Assembly (NCBI RefSeq): GCF_001419985.1
Contig: NZ_LJAL01000004.1
Location: 310,001 to 374,000, forward strand
Reading direction: 5' to 3'
Length of the DNA stretch: 64,000 nucleotides
Origin: Loktanella sp. 5RATIMAR09
GTDB lineage: Bacteria; Pseudomonadota; Alphaproteobacteria; Rhodobacterales; Rhodobacteraceae
A program made the translations under genes and the position numbers. Positions within the stretch are counted from its first letter, which is position 1. Every line of letters begins with the position of its first letter. Below, piece after piece: positions 1-7,201 of this stretch. A model generated the notes under the pieces. The model searched no databases and was not told the origin of the DNA. It saw only the letters and a list, made by a program, of their open reading frames with translations.

Positions 1-76
1 CACGGGGGCGCTACTGCTTTATGCTTTGCGTTCTTATATACGTGGGGCAATGACAACGAAACGAGGGCCTTGGCCG

Positions 77-1582
77 ATGTTTGAGAACCTATCCGAACGC
101 CTGTCTGGCGTCTTTGACAAGCTCACCAAACAGGGTGCGCTCAGCGATGATGACGTCAAAACAGCACTGCGCGAAGTGCGCGTCGCCCTGCTTGAGGCGG
201 ACGTATCGCTTCCTGTCGCGCGTGACTTTATCAAGGCGGTGCAGGACAAGGCGACAGGACAGGCGGTCACCAAATCGATCACGCCGGGGCAGCAGGTTGT
301 CAAAATTGTCCATGACGAACTCAAGCACGTTCTCACCGGCGACGCAGACCCCGGCGCGCTGAAAATCGACAACCCGCCTGCGCCTATCCTGATGGTGGGT
401 TTGCAGGGTTCGGGTAAGACGACCACAACCGCGAAACTGGCAAAGCGTTTGAAAGAACGCGAAGGCAAGCGGGTTTTGATGGCCTCGCTTGATACAAACC
501 GCCCTGCCGCGATGGAGCAGCTGGCAATTTTGGGCGCGCAGATCGGTGTCGACACGCTACCCATCGTGAAAGGCGAGGACCCCGTCCAGATCGCCAAACG
601 CGCCAAGACGCAAGCGAGCCTTGGCGGCTATGACGTCTATATGCTCGACACGGCGGGCCGTTTGCACATCGATCAGGAACTGATCGCACAGGCGGCTGCC
701 GTACGCGACGTGGCCAACCCGCGCGAAACCCTGCTGGTGGTCGATGGCCTGACCGGTCAGGACGCCGTGAACGTCGCACAGGAATTTGACGACAAGATCG
801 GTGTGACCGGCGTGGTCCTGACCCGTATGGACGGTGATGGGCGTGGTGGTGCGGCGCTGTCCATGCGGGCCATCACCGGCAAGCCGATCCGCTTTGTGGG
901 CCTCGGCGAAAAGATGGACGCGATCGAGACCTTCGAACCTGATCGCATCGCGGGCCGCATCCTCGGCATGGGCGATATCGTGGCCCTTGTCGAAAAAGCC
1001 CAAGAAACCATCGAGGCCGAACAGGCCGAACGCATGATGAAGCGCTTCCAGAAGGGCCGCTTCAACATGAACGACCTCAAGATGCAGCTTGAGCAGATGA
1101 TGAAAATGGGCGGTATGGAAGGCATGATGGGCATGATGCCCGGTGCGCAGAAGATGGGAAAACAGATGGCCGCCGCTGGCATGGATGACAGCATCCTGAA
1201 ACGTCAAATCGCACTCATCAATTCCATGACCAAAAAGGAACGCGCCAACCCTGATCTGCTGGCCGCGTCGCGCAAAAAACGGATCGCGAAAGGCGCAGGG
1301 CTTGAGGTGTCCGAACTGAACAAGCTGGTCAAACAGCACCGCCAGATGGCCGATATGATGAAGAAGATGGGCAAAGGCGGGATGTTGAAACAGGCCATGA
1401 AAGGCATGTTCGGCAAAGGCGGCATGCCAGAGGGCGGGATGCCCGACATGAACGATCCCAAAGCCATGGCCGAAGCCGCCAAGGCGCTGCAAGGCAAAAT
1501 GCCCCCCGGTGGCCTGCCCGGCTTGGGTGGCGGCGGCATGCAACTGCCCCCTGGCCTGTCCGGTTTCGGGAAAAAGAAATAA
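77..1582 (+). CDS. ffh: Signal recognition particle protein Ffh (SRP54)
   Basis: GTPase of the signal recognition particle, which binds 4.5S RNA and nascent signal peptides and delivers ribosomes to FtsY at the inner membrane. The 501-residue protein has the N-terminal helical bundle, then a G domain with GLQGSGKT near residue 108 and DTAGR at 191-195, and a C-terminal methionine-rich M domain (runs of Met between about 335 and 480, Gly/Met/Pro-rich tail). I place the start at the ATG at 77 (MFENLSERL), which aligns with the family N-terminus and has a GAGGG upstream; an in-frame ATG at 26 would add 17 unrelated residues. It heads the forward translation operon. Assignment is secure. Confidence 0.97.
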   Translation: MFENLSERLSGVFDKLTKQGALSDDDVKTALREVRVALLEADVSLPVARDFIKAVQDKATGQAVTKSITPGQQVVKIVHDELKHVLTGDADPGALKIDNPPAPILMVGLQGSGKTTTTAKLAKRLKEREGKRVLMASLDTNRPAAMEQLAILGAQIGVDTLPIVKGEDPVQIAKRAKTQASLGGYDVYMLDTAGRLHIDQELIAQAAAVRDVANPRETLLVVDGLTGQDAVNVAQEFDDKIGVTGVVLTRMDGDGRGGAALSMRAITGKPIRFVGLGEKMDAIETFEPDRIAGRILGMGDIVALVEKAQETIEAEQAERMMKRFQKGRFNMNDLKMQLEQMMKMGGMEGMMGMMPGAQKMGKQMAAAGMDDSILKRQIALINSMTKKERANPDLLAASRKKRIAKGAGLEVSELNKLVKQHRQMADMMKKMGKGGMLKQAMKGMFGKGGMPEGGMPDMNDPKAMAEAAKALQGKMPPGGLPGLGGGGMQLPPGLSGFGKKK

Positions 1583-1585
1583 CCG

Positions 1586-2134
1586 ATGACCCCCGCCCCC
1601 ACACTCACCACAGCGCGGCTGACACTGCGCGGCCCACAAAAGCGCGATCTTGCGGCCTTTTCCGCAATGGTCACGAATTCTGTGCGTATGGATGCTGTGG
1701 GCGGTCGCGGGACAGCGGATGACGCGTGGCGCGCGTTTATCTCGGGGATCGGCCATTGGCACTGGCACGGCTACGGCTTCTTCATGGTGATCGAACGCGC
1801 GACAGGCATTGCCACAGGGCGCGTCGGCGTGATCAACCATATTGATTGGCCACAACCTGAACTTGCGTGGCACATGTTTGACGGGTTCGAAGGGCGCTCG
1901 TATGCGTTCGAGGCGGCATGTGCCGTGCGCGAATGGGCAGGCAGCACCTTGGGGCTCGCGCCACTGATCTCGATGATCGCGCCCAAGAACACACGGTCCA
2001 TCGCTCTGGCCACACGGCTTGGCGCAGTCGAGGAACGCCGTGAGACCATAGATGGCGAGAACGTCATCATTTTCCGCCATCTGTCGCATAATGATCCACG
2101 CGTAATTGCCCAAGCAGCGGGGGCCATCGCATGA
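1586..2134 (+). CDS. GNAT family N-acetyltransferase (RimJ/RimL-like), first of pair
   Basis: Predicted acetyl-CoA-dependent N-acetyltransferase of 182 residues. It opens with the typical TLTTARLTLRGP beta strand of the RimJ/RimL branch and carries the family's C-terminal NTRSIALATRLGAVEE segment, where the acetyl-CoA-binding helix ends. It starts 3 nt after ffh and ends in a 4-nt overlap with a second GNAT gene, so the two are probably coupled. The substrate is unknown: the branch includes ribosomal-protein acetylases, but also small-molecule enzymes. The location inside a ribosomal operon makes a ribosomal or SRP-linked substrate possible, which is inference only. Confidence 0.9.
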   Translation: MTPAPTLTTARLTLRGPQKRDLAAFSAMVTNSVRMDAVGGRGTADDAWRAFISGIGHWHWHGYGFFMVIERATGIATGRVGVINHIDWPQPELAWHMFDGFEGRSYAFEAACAVREWAGSTLGLAPLISMIAPKNTRSIALATRLGAVEERRETIDGENVIIFRHLSHNDPRVIAQAAGAIA

Positions 2135-2646
2135 TCCCGACGTTGCAGACAGAACGGCTCACGTTGCGCCCTTACCAACGCGCCGACTTTGAGACCTACG
2201 CAGCCTTCATGGGCAGCGCGCGCGCGGTTCATATGGATGGCCCTCTGGACCGTGCGGCATCATGGGCATGGTTCACCAACGACGTGGCCACTTGGGCGCT
2301 GTACGGCTTTGGAACGCTGGCAATCGAGAAGGATGGCGCGCTCGCCGGTGGTGTGGGCCTAGTGCACCCGCCGCACTTCCCCGAGCCGGAATGTGGCTGG
2401 TTCGTCTTTGACGGGTTCACAGGGCTTGGACTGGCCCAAGAAGCAGGCCGTGCGATGCTCGACTATACGTTTGCCGCCACCGATCTGGAAACGATTGTCA
2501 GCTATATCGGCGAAGGCAATGCCGCCTCGATCCGCGTGGCCGAGAAACTGGGCGCCAAGATGGACCCAGAGGCTGCGGCACCCGAGGACGAGGGTACCCT
2601 TGTTTACCGCCACTTTCCCAATGCTACGCCAAGGAGTGTCCAATGA
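2131..2646 (+). CDS. GNAT family N-acetyltransferase, second of pair
   Basis: 171-residue paralogue of the preceding acetyltransferase. It shares the opening LQTERLTLRPYQ, the mid-protein WFVFDGFTGLGLAQEAGRAM (cf. WHMFDGFEGRSYAFEAAC in the upstream gene) and the closing ASIRVAEKLGAK segment. The two genes therefore look like a tandem duplication with strong divergence. Its ATG overlaps the upstream TGA by 4 nt (ATGA), and its own stop overlaps the chorismate mutase start in the same way, so three cistrons are chained. Acetyl-CoA binding is predicted from the fold; the acceptor is unknown. Confidence 0.9.
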   Translation: MIPTLQTERLTLRPYQRADFETYAAFMGSARAVHMDGPLDRAASWAWFTNDVATWALYGFGTLAIEKDGALAGGVGLVHPPHFPEPECGWFVFDGFTGLGLAQEAGRAMLDYTFAATDLETIVSYIGEGNAASIRVAEKLGAKMDPEAAAPEDEGTLVYRHFPNATPRSVQ

Positions 2647-2939
2647 CCGACACCGCAACCCGTGCTGCCGAGATCCTCAAGGGACATCGCGAAAGTATCG
2701 ACCGGCTTGATGCCATTCTCGTTTATACACTGGGCGAGCGGTTCAAGCATACGCAGGCTGTTGGGCGGCTCAAAGCCGAACACGACCTGCCCCCATCCGA
2801 CCCCGCGCGTGAAGAGCAACAGATCGCGCGGCTCACCGAGCTTGCAAACCAGGCTGATCTTGATCCTGAGTTTGCCAAGAAATTCCTGAATTTCATTATT
2901 CAGGAAGTCATCCAACACCACAAACAACACCAATCGTAA
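2643..2939 (+). CDS. Chorismate mutase (AroQ type)
   Basis: Short all-helical chorismate mutase of 98 residues, converting chorismate to prephenate for phenylalanine and tyrosine synthesis. The AroQ signature is visible: RESIDRLDAILVYTLGERF with the N-terminal Arg, and the KAEHDLPPSDPAREEQQIARL loop with the second-helix basic residue and the Glu-rich stretch. It is a stand-alone domain without prephenate dehydratase. The start overlaps the preceding GNAT stop by 4 nt. The TAA stop lies inside a 26-nt palindrome (2936-2961) that separates it from rpsP. Placement between ffh and rpsP is, from general knowledge, common in Rhodobacteraceae. Confidence 0.93.
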   Translation: MTDTATRAAEILKGHRESIDRLDAILVYTLGERFKHTQAVGRLKAEHDLPPSDPAREEQQIARLTELANQADLDPEFAKKFLNFIIQEVIQHHKQHQS

Positions 2940-2961
2940 GGTGGATCCTGATCCACCTTAC
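2936..2961. repeat. 26-nt palindrome, copy 1, containing the aroQ stop codon
   Basis: Perfect inverted repeat: 12-nt arm GTAAGGTGGATC (2936-2947), 2-nt spacer CT, 12-nt arm GATCCACCTTAC (2950-2961). The TAA at 2937-2939 is the stop of the chorismate mutase gene. A second element with the same length, spacer size and outer arm sequence lies at 33529-33554. No T-tract follows, so it is not a classical Rho-independent terminator; it may act in mRNA stabilisation, or be a short interspersed repeat. Confidence 0.85.
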
Positions 2962-2988
2962 AAGCATCATCTTTAAGGAGACTATCTG

Positions 2989-3390
2989 ATGGCTATGAAA
3001 ATCCGTTTGGCCCGTGGCGGCTCAAAGAAACGTCCATTCTACGCAATTGTTGCTGCTGACAGCCGCATGCCGCGCGATGGCCGTTTCATCGAGAAACTGG
3101 GCACATATAACCCGATGCTGCCAAAAGACAGCGAAGAGCGCGTGAAAATGAACGTCGAGCGCATCAAGTACTGGTTGGGCGAAGGTGCACAGCCAACTGA
3201 CCGCGTATCGCGTATGCTGGAAGCCGCAGGCGAGCTGCCCAAGAAAGACCGCAGCAACCCCAAGAAGGGCACACCCGGCAAAGCCGCGCAGGCACGCGCC
3301 GAAGAAAAGGCGGCCAAGGCTGCCGCTGCTGAAGAAGCAGCAAACGCACCTGTGGAAGAAGCACCCGCAGAAGCCACAGCAGAAGAGTAA
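2989..3390 (+). CDS. rpsP: 30S ribosomal protein S16 (bS16)
   Basis: Component of the small ribosomal subunit needed for 30S assembly. The first 80 residues are the conserved S16 domain ([41 protein letters not shown], split here only by description). The remaining ~50 residues form an Ala/Lys/Glu-rich tail, making it 133 residues where many bacterial S16 proteins have about 80-90. Extended tails of this kind are usual in alphaproteobacteria. A strong AAGGAG precedes the ATG at 2989. A GC-rich hairpin follows the stop. Confidence 0.97.
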   Translation: MAMKIRLARGGSKKRPFYAIVAADSRMPRDGRFIEKLGTYNPMLPKDSEERVKMNVERIKYWLGEGAQPTDRVSRMLEAAGELPKKDRSNPKKGTPGKAAQARAEEKAAKAAAAEEAANAPVEEAPAEATAEE

Positions 3391-3400
3391 GCCGCACATC

Positions 3401-3426
3401 GTTGCCCCGGTTCGCGCCGGGGCAAC
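3401..3426 (+). terminator. Stem-loop after rpsP
   Basis: Perfect 10-bp stem GTTGCCCCGG (3401-3410) with CCGGGGCAAC (3417-3426) and a 6-nt loop, beginning 10 nt past the rpsP stop. It lacks a T-run (ACCCCCTCCCC follows), so it is more likely a partial terminator or a processing/stabilising hairpin that lets rpsP be expressed above rimM and trmD. Confidence 0.6.
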
Positions 3427-3452
3427 ACCCCCTCCCCTTTGGGACGACATTC

Positions 3453-3599
3453 ATGTTCCGCTTGTTGCGCACGATCATTCTGGTGATGTTTGCCTTTGTG
3501 GCTGGCATGTTGTTTGAACGTGAAGGACGTCAGGAAACCTGCGAAGGTGGCGGCGGGCTATGGATCGAGAATATCTGCGTTGGACCGGAGTTTAACTGA
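3453..3599 (+). CDS. Small membrane-anchored protein of unknown function
   Basis: 48-residue protein. It has one N-terminal membrane segment ([18 protein letters not shown], about residues 3-20) and a short polar tail with two cysteines ([10 protein letters not shown] and ENICVG), probably exposed to the periplasm. I start it at ATG 3453; a longer frame from 3402 would read through the preceding hairpin. Its TGA at 3597-3599 shares one base with the rimM ATG, so it is likely co-translated with rimM. I do not recognise a function. The cysteine pair could form a disulfide, which is a guess. Confidence 0.7.
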   Translation: MFRLLRTIILVMFAFVAGMLFEREGRQETCEGGGGLWIENICVGPEFN

Positions 3600-4117
3600 T
3601 GAGCGATCGTGTGATTGTGGGTTCTGTTGGTGGCGCATTTGGCGTTCAGGGCGAGGTGCGCCTGAAGTCCTATTGTGCCGATCCGCAAGCCATCGCCGAC
3701 TATACCCCGCTTTATACCGAAGACGGCCGCAGTTTTGCGCAGGTTGTCCTGACAGGGCAGCTCAAGAACGGATTTACGGCCCGCATTGATGGCGTTGTCA
3801 CAAAAGAAGACGCCGACGCACTGCGCAATGTAGACCTTTACGCGCCGCGCGATGTGATGCCGTCACTGCCAGATGATGAATACTACTATGCCGATCTGAT
3901 TGGCCTGACCGTCGTTGACACAGGCGGTGTCACGTTAGGCACTGTCAAGAACGTGATGGATCACGGGGCGGGTGATCTGCTTGAGGTCATCGTCCCCGGT
4001 CAGTCGGAAACCGTACTTTTGCCCTTCACGCAAGCCGTTGTGCCAACTGTCGACCTGCACGCGGGGCGGATCGTGGCAGACCCGCCGGACGGGCTGTTTG
4101 CCGATGCAGCAACATAG
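3599..4117 (+). CDS. rimM: Ribosome maturation factor RimM
   Basis: 16S rRNA processing factor that binds S19 and assists maturation of the 30S head. Residues 1-90 form the RimM N-terminal beta-barrel ([21 protein letters not shown], then [21 protein letters not shown]). The PRC-barrel half begins with the hallmark [13 protein letters not shown] and [18 protein letters not shown]. The length of 172 residues is typical. Start and stop fit an operon with the 1-nt-overlapping small gene upstream and trmD 57 nt downstream; the rpsP-rimM-trmD-rplS order is conserved across bacteria. Confidence 0.97.
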   Translation: MSDRVIVGSVGGAFGVQGEVRLKSYCADPQAIADYTPLYTEDGRSFAQVVLTGQLKNGFTARIDGVVTKEDADALRNVDLYAPRDVMPSLPDDEYYYADLIGLTVVDTGGVTLGTVKNVMDHGAGDLLEVIVPGQSETVLLPFTQAVVPTVDLHAGRIVADPPDGLFADAAT

Positions 4118-4174
4118 CCCGCGCCGCACTGCGGCCCAACAACAGTTCCTCGCTGATTGTGAAGGGGGGCGGCA

Positions 4175-4963
4175 ATGACCAAACCACCCCGCGCTGCCGG
4201 ACGCATCGCTGTCCGGCCCACCTTGCAACCCCGTGAATTGATGACGGACACACCTGATATTGCGGGGGCGTGGATGGCACAAATCATCACGTTGTTTCCG
4301 CAAGCCTTCCCCGGCGTCCTGGGCGAAAGCCTGACCGGCAAGGCTCTTCAGGAGGGGCTGTGGCAATTGCAGACCTTTGATCTGCGCACCTATGGCATTG
4401 GCAAACACCGCAACGTCGATGACACGCCCGCAGGGGGTGGTGCCGGCATGGTGCTGCGCGCCGATGTGCTCGAAAAAGCGATTATGGATGCGCGGGCTGG
4501 CACCAAAGGTGTCGCTCCTTTGATATATCTGTCCCCTCGCGGACGCCGTTTCGATCAGGCCATGGCGCGCGACTGGGCGCGAATGGACGGGGTGACGATG
4601 CTTTGCGGGCGCTTTGAAGGCGTGGATGAACGTGTTTTGCAGCATTTCGGCATTCACGAAGTCAGCCTAGGTGATTTTGTCATGACGGGCGGTGAAATTG
4701 CAGCACAGGCAATGATTGATGCGACGGTCCGCTTGTTGCCGGGGGTGTTGGGAAATGCCGACAGCGCCGTTGAAGAAAGCTTTTCATCGGGGCTTTTGGA
4801 GCATCCGCAATTCACCAAACCCGCCGAATGGCAGGGCCACACGATCCCTGATGTTCTGCTGTCTGGCAACCACGCCAAAATTGCAGAATGGCGGCGTGCG
4901 ATGGCCGAGAAAATTACCCGCGAGCGGCGGCCTGATTTGTGGGCAGCACATCAGAAGAAATAG
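4175..4963 (+). CDS. trmD: tRNA (guanine-N1)-methyltransferase TrmD
   Basis: SPOUT-family enzyme that methylates G37 of tRNAs with S-adenosylmethionine, preventing +1 frameshifting. Core motifs are present: AQIITLFPQAFPGVLGESLTGKAL at the N-terminal core, RNVDDTPAGGGAGMVL, YLSPRGRRFDQ, LCGRFEGVDERVL, and SLGDFVMTGGEIAAQ in the trefoil knot, then the helical C-terminal domain ending in ERRPDLW. At 262 residues it carries about 33 extra residues before the conserved core. The ATG at 4175 has a strong GGGGGGC purine tract upstream; an ATG at 4274 (MAQIITLF) would give the family-standard N-terminus and cannot be excluded. Confidence 0.95.
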   Translation: MTKPPRAAGRIAVRPTLQPRELMTDTPDIAGAWMAQIITLFPQAFPGVLGESLTGKALQEGLWQLQTFDLRTYGIGKHRNVDDTPAGGGAGMVLRADVLEKAIMDARAGTKGVAPLIYLSPRGRRFDQAMARDWARMDGVTMLCGRFEGVDERVLQHFGIHEVSLGDFVMTGGEIAAQAMIDATVRLLPGVLGNADSAVEESFSSGLLEHPQFTKPAEWQGHTIPDVLLSGNHAKIAEWRRAMAEKITRERRPDLWAAHQKK

Positions 4964-4976
4964 GGGCGCTGCCCCT
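4962..4976 (+). terminator. Short hairpin overlapping the trmD stop
   Basis: AGGGGC (4962-4967), loop GCT, GCCCCT (4971-4976); the first bases belong to the TAG stop of trmD. No T-tract follows, so termination efficiency is doubtful. It may mark the end of the rpsP-rimM-trmD message. Confidence 0.4.
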
Positions 4977-5313
4977 CGGCTGCGCCTCACCCCGAAGTTT
5001 GAATGGACATGGAAAATCAAGGAAGCGTTTGCGTTTTGTGAGGTCCGGAAAGCGCTTGATCCATCAGGCCGGCCCGCTTATACGGCATCATTCCCGGTCA
5101 GCGTGCTGATTCCGGGCGTTGGTTTATGGAACCATCTGGAGCATGAGAGCATCTTCGTTGGTGCAGCCCTCACCAGACAGGCCGGACAGCCACAACAAAA
5201 GAAAAGATGACGCATCTCTGGCGGGCAGGCAACTGGACCCGGTAACGACACAGAGCTCTGGGCCACAAAGAAACATTGCGGAGTACCGCAAGCATTTTAA
5301 AGGAGCGTTTCAG
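4977..5313 (+). other. 337-nt untranslated leader region before rplS
   Basis: No convincing gene: the open frame that runs into rplS from about 5119 has no family-like sequence and no ribosome site, while rplS has its own AAAGGAG at 5299-5305. The stretch is long for this dense operon, so it most likely holds a separate promoter and perhaps a structured leader for rplS-rpmE. I could not identify -35/-10 boxes or a known ribosomal-protein leader motif by eye. Confidence 0.5.
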
Positions 5314-5697
5314 ATGGACCTGATCGCACAACTCGAAGCGGAACAAGTCGCCGCACTTGGGGCAACAATCCCCGACTTTAAGGCGGGTGACACCATCCGC
5401 GTTGGTTACAAAGTAACCGAAGGCACACGTAGCCGTGTGCAGAACTACGAAGGCGTGTGCATCGCCCGCAAGAACGGCAAAGGCATTGCCGGGTCTTTCA
5501 CAGTGCGCAAGATTTCCTTTGGCGAAGGTGTGGAGCGTGTTTTCCCGCTGCATTCCACCAACATCGACAGCATCACCGTGGTTCGCCGTGGTCGCGTGCG
5601 TCGCGCCAAGCTGTACTATCTGCGTTCGCGTCGCGGCAAATCCGCGCGTATCGCAGAGGTCACCAACTACAAAGCGCCCAAGGGCGCCGAAGCGTAA
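5314..5697 (+). CDS. rplS: 50S ribosomal protein L19 (bL19)
   Basis: Large-subunit protein at the 30S-50S interface. The 127 residues match L19 throughout: [66 protein letters not shown] and [23 protein letters not shown], followed by a short tail. The start is the ATG at 5314 with AGGAG ten nucleotides upstream; the reading frame is open further upstream but that part is not L19. It is followed 11 nt later by rpmE, and both share one terminator. Confidence 0.97.
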   Translation: MDLIAQLEAEQVAALGATIPDFKAGDTIRVGYKVTEGTRSRVQNYEGVCIARKNGKGIAGSFTVRKISFGEGVERVFPLHSTNIDSITVVRRGRVRRAKLYYLRSRRGKSARIAEVTNYKAPKGAEA

Positions 5698-5708
5698 GGA
5701 TCACGACC

Positions 5709-5930
5709 ATGAAAAAAGATACGCATCCCGATTACCACATCATCGACGTCAAAATGACCGATGGTACAGTGGTGCAGATGAAATCCACATGGGGCAAAGA
5801 AGGCGATACAATGTCGCTTGATATCGACCCATCCGTGCACCCTGCATGGAACGGTGGTTCGACACGCTTGATGGACGCCGGTGGCCGTGTGTCCAAGTTC
5901 AAGAACAAATACGCCGGTCTGGGTTTCTAA
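5709..5930 (+). CDS. rpmE: 50S ribosomal protein L31 (bL31), zinc-free form
   Basis: 73-residue large-subunit protein. It begins [19 protein letters not shown], with the HPDYH motif, and ends [12 protein letters not shown]. It contains no cysteine at all, so it belongs to the C-minus class that does not bind zinc and would stay functional when zinc is scarce (family knowledge). The frame is open far upstream, but the ATG at 5709 is where L31 homology begins, 11 nt after rplS. It is the last gene of the forward operon, followed by a strong terminator. Confidence 0.95.
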   Translation: MKKDTHPDYHIIDVKMTDGTVVQMKSTWGKEGDTMSLDIDPSVHPAWNGGSTRLMDAGGRVSKFKNKYAGLGF

Positions 5931-5964
5931 GATAGGCGCGGGGTTCACCCACCCTGACGATTAC

Positions 5965-6000
5965 AAACGCCGCTCCCGATGGGGGCGGCGTTTTTCGTTT
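5965..6000 (+). terminator. Rho-independent terminator after rpmE
   Basis: Stem of 13 pairs, AAACGCCGCTCCC (5965-5977) with GGGGGCGGCGTTT (5981-5993, one T-G wobble), 3-nt loop GAT, followed by TTCGTTT. This is the clearest intrinsic terminator in the window and ends the translation operon. The reverse-strand diguanylate cyclase gene ends 14 nt beyond its stem, and the AAA arm would give it a T-tail too, so it may work both ways. Confidence 0.92.
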
Positions 6001-6006
6001 CAGGCG

Positions 6007-6822
6007 TCAGGAAAGCGATGTGGTGGACAAGGCCGCAGGGACCACTTGCTGCATCTCGTTGCGGTGACCGGCCAGGCAAATCCGGTAGCACGCCCTGCCC
6101 GCAGATTTTGCCTCATAGACGGCTTTGTCGGCCAGACGCATCGCATCACGACGGAGAATTATTTCATCGGACCTTACAACCCCGACAGAGGCGGTCACAC
6201 GCTGGATTGAACCCTGACTTGTACCAAAGGCCATCCCCTCACTCATCCGTGTGGCGATCCGCTGCAGCTTTGCGTCATCCGCCTGTTCCAGGAACGCTGC
6301 AAATTCCTCGCCCCCGACACGGGCGAGGATGTCGCCCTGTTCGAGGCTGGTATTGAGATGCGACGCCATCCGGCGCAGGCAAAGATCGCCGATATCATGC
6401 CCGAAAGTGTCGTTGATGTCTTTGAAGCGATCGACGTCGATGATCATGATCGCCTGCGTCGGTAAAATCCGTTCGGGTGTCTTGTCCATGAACCATCGGC
6501 GGTTGGGCAGGTCCGTCAGGGCATCGCGCGTCGCTTGCAGGTAAAGGCGTTTTTGCAGCGCGTTCAGATGCCCGATCAGCAATAATGCGAATGTACACAT
6601 TGGCAGCGCCGTAAAGGTCGCATCGCCCAGGTTCTCCCAATAGGTTTTCTGCCCGGGCAAGCCGTAGACGACGAAGTGACGGACATGGTTCATCAAGCCG
6701 GAAATGAGGATGAAAATTGTGAGCTTAACAAGAAAATCAAACTTGCCTGTCGGCGCGGTTAGCCTCACAAATCTTTCCACTACGCACCCCACCAACAACC
6801 GATGGCGAGAAAAAGCATGCAC
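6007..6822 (-). CDS. Membrane-associated diguanylate cyclase (GGDEF)
   Basis: Predicted c-di-GMP synthase, 271 residues. There are hydrophobic segments at about residues 30-45 and 70-87, then the GGDEF domain from about 95: RDALTDLPNRRWF, IDVDRFKDINDTFGHDIGD with the metal-binding Asp, and RVGGEEFAAF at 168-177. The active GGEEF form implies catalytic competence. The inhibitory I-site (RxxD, five residues before GGEEF) reads EQGD, so product feedback by that site is likely lost. It is a single gene facing the ribosomal operon. No sensory domain is recognisable in the first 90 residues. Confidence 0.92.
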   Translation of the reverse strand: MHAFSRHRLLVGCVVERFVRLTAPTGKFDFLVKLTIFILISGLMNHVRHFVVYGLPGQKTYWENLGDATFTALPMCTFALLLIGHLNALQKRLYLQATRDALTDLPNRRWFMDKTPERILPTQAIMIIDVDRFKDINDTFGHDIGDLCLRRMASHLNTSLEQGDILARVGGEEFAAFLEQADDAKLQRIATRMSEGMAFGTSQGSIQRVTASVGVVRSDEIILRRDAMRLADKAVYEAKSAGRACYRICLAGHRNEMQQVVPAALSTTSLS

Positions 6823-7201
6823 CGTCGCCGTGCGAAACCGTAGTGGCGAAATGTTACATTATTCTTAACCTGGCCTCTAAACACAGGCGGCAAATGACGG
6901 GAAAGTCCCATGCCTGATCAGAGCGCCCAAAACGCACAGCCGCGTGACGTCCTTATTAAACTGCCGTGTGCGGGGACAACGAGGACACAGCTCGACAACC
7001 CGAAAGACGCCATTCTTTTGACCGCATCATGCAAGAGGCGGCTGCACGACCAACAGTGGTCCTTCTGCGCCACCAGATACGGGCAGCGCAGGAAAGTCTG
7101 AAAGTCCCGAAAAGGTCCGCTAACCGCAAGCCTGTGTGACTGCGCCTGTCAGCGTCTCACACAAAGCTTGCCATTGAACACAGCGCTATGCGTGCATACG
7201 G
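6823..7201. other. 379-nt intergenic region, possible small ORF or structured RNA
   Basis: Upstream of the diguanylate cyclase gene and downstream of the helicase gene. A 63-codon forward frame (6910-7101, MPDQSAQNAQPRDV...) has a GGGAAAG upstream but an unfamiliar basic sequence with no domain, so I do not call it a gene. Near 7133-7163 the arms TGTGTGA and TCACACA can pair around an inner CTG/CAG stem, a possible structured element. No terminator with a T-tail is obvious for the helicase. Confidence 0.35.

Noticed and set aside
557-2113. 518-codon reverse open frame opposite ffh and the first GNAT gene
   Set aside because: Its translation is His/Leu-rich with no domain and runs antisense to two well-supported genes; typical GC-rich shadow frame.
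5119-5313. 65-codon upstream extension of rplS
   Set aside because: L19 homology starts precisely at ATG 5314 with its own AAAGGAG; the extension has no homology and no ribosome site.
6910-7101. 63-codon forward ORF in the intergenic region before the helicase terminus
   Set aside because: Weak purine tract upstream, but unfamiliar, compositionally random peptide; kept only as a note in the intergenic entry.
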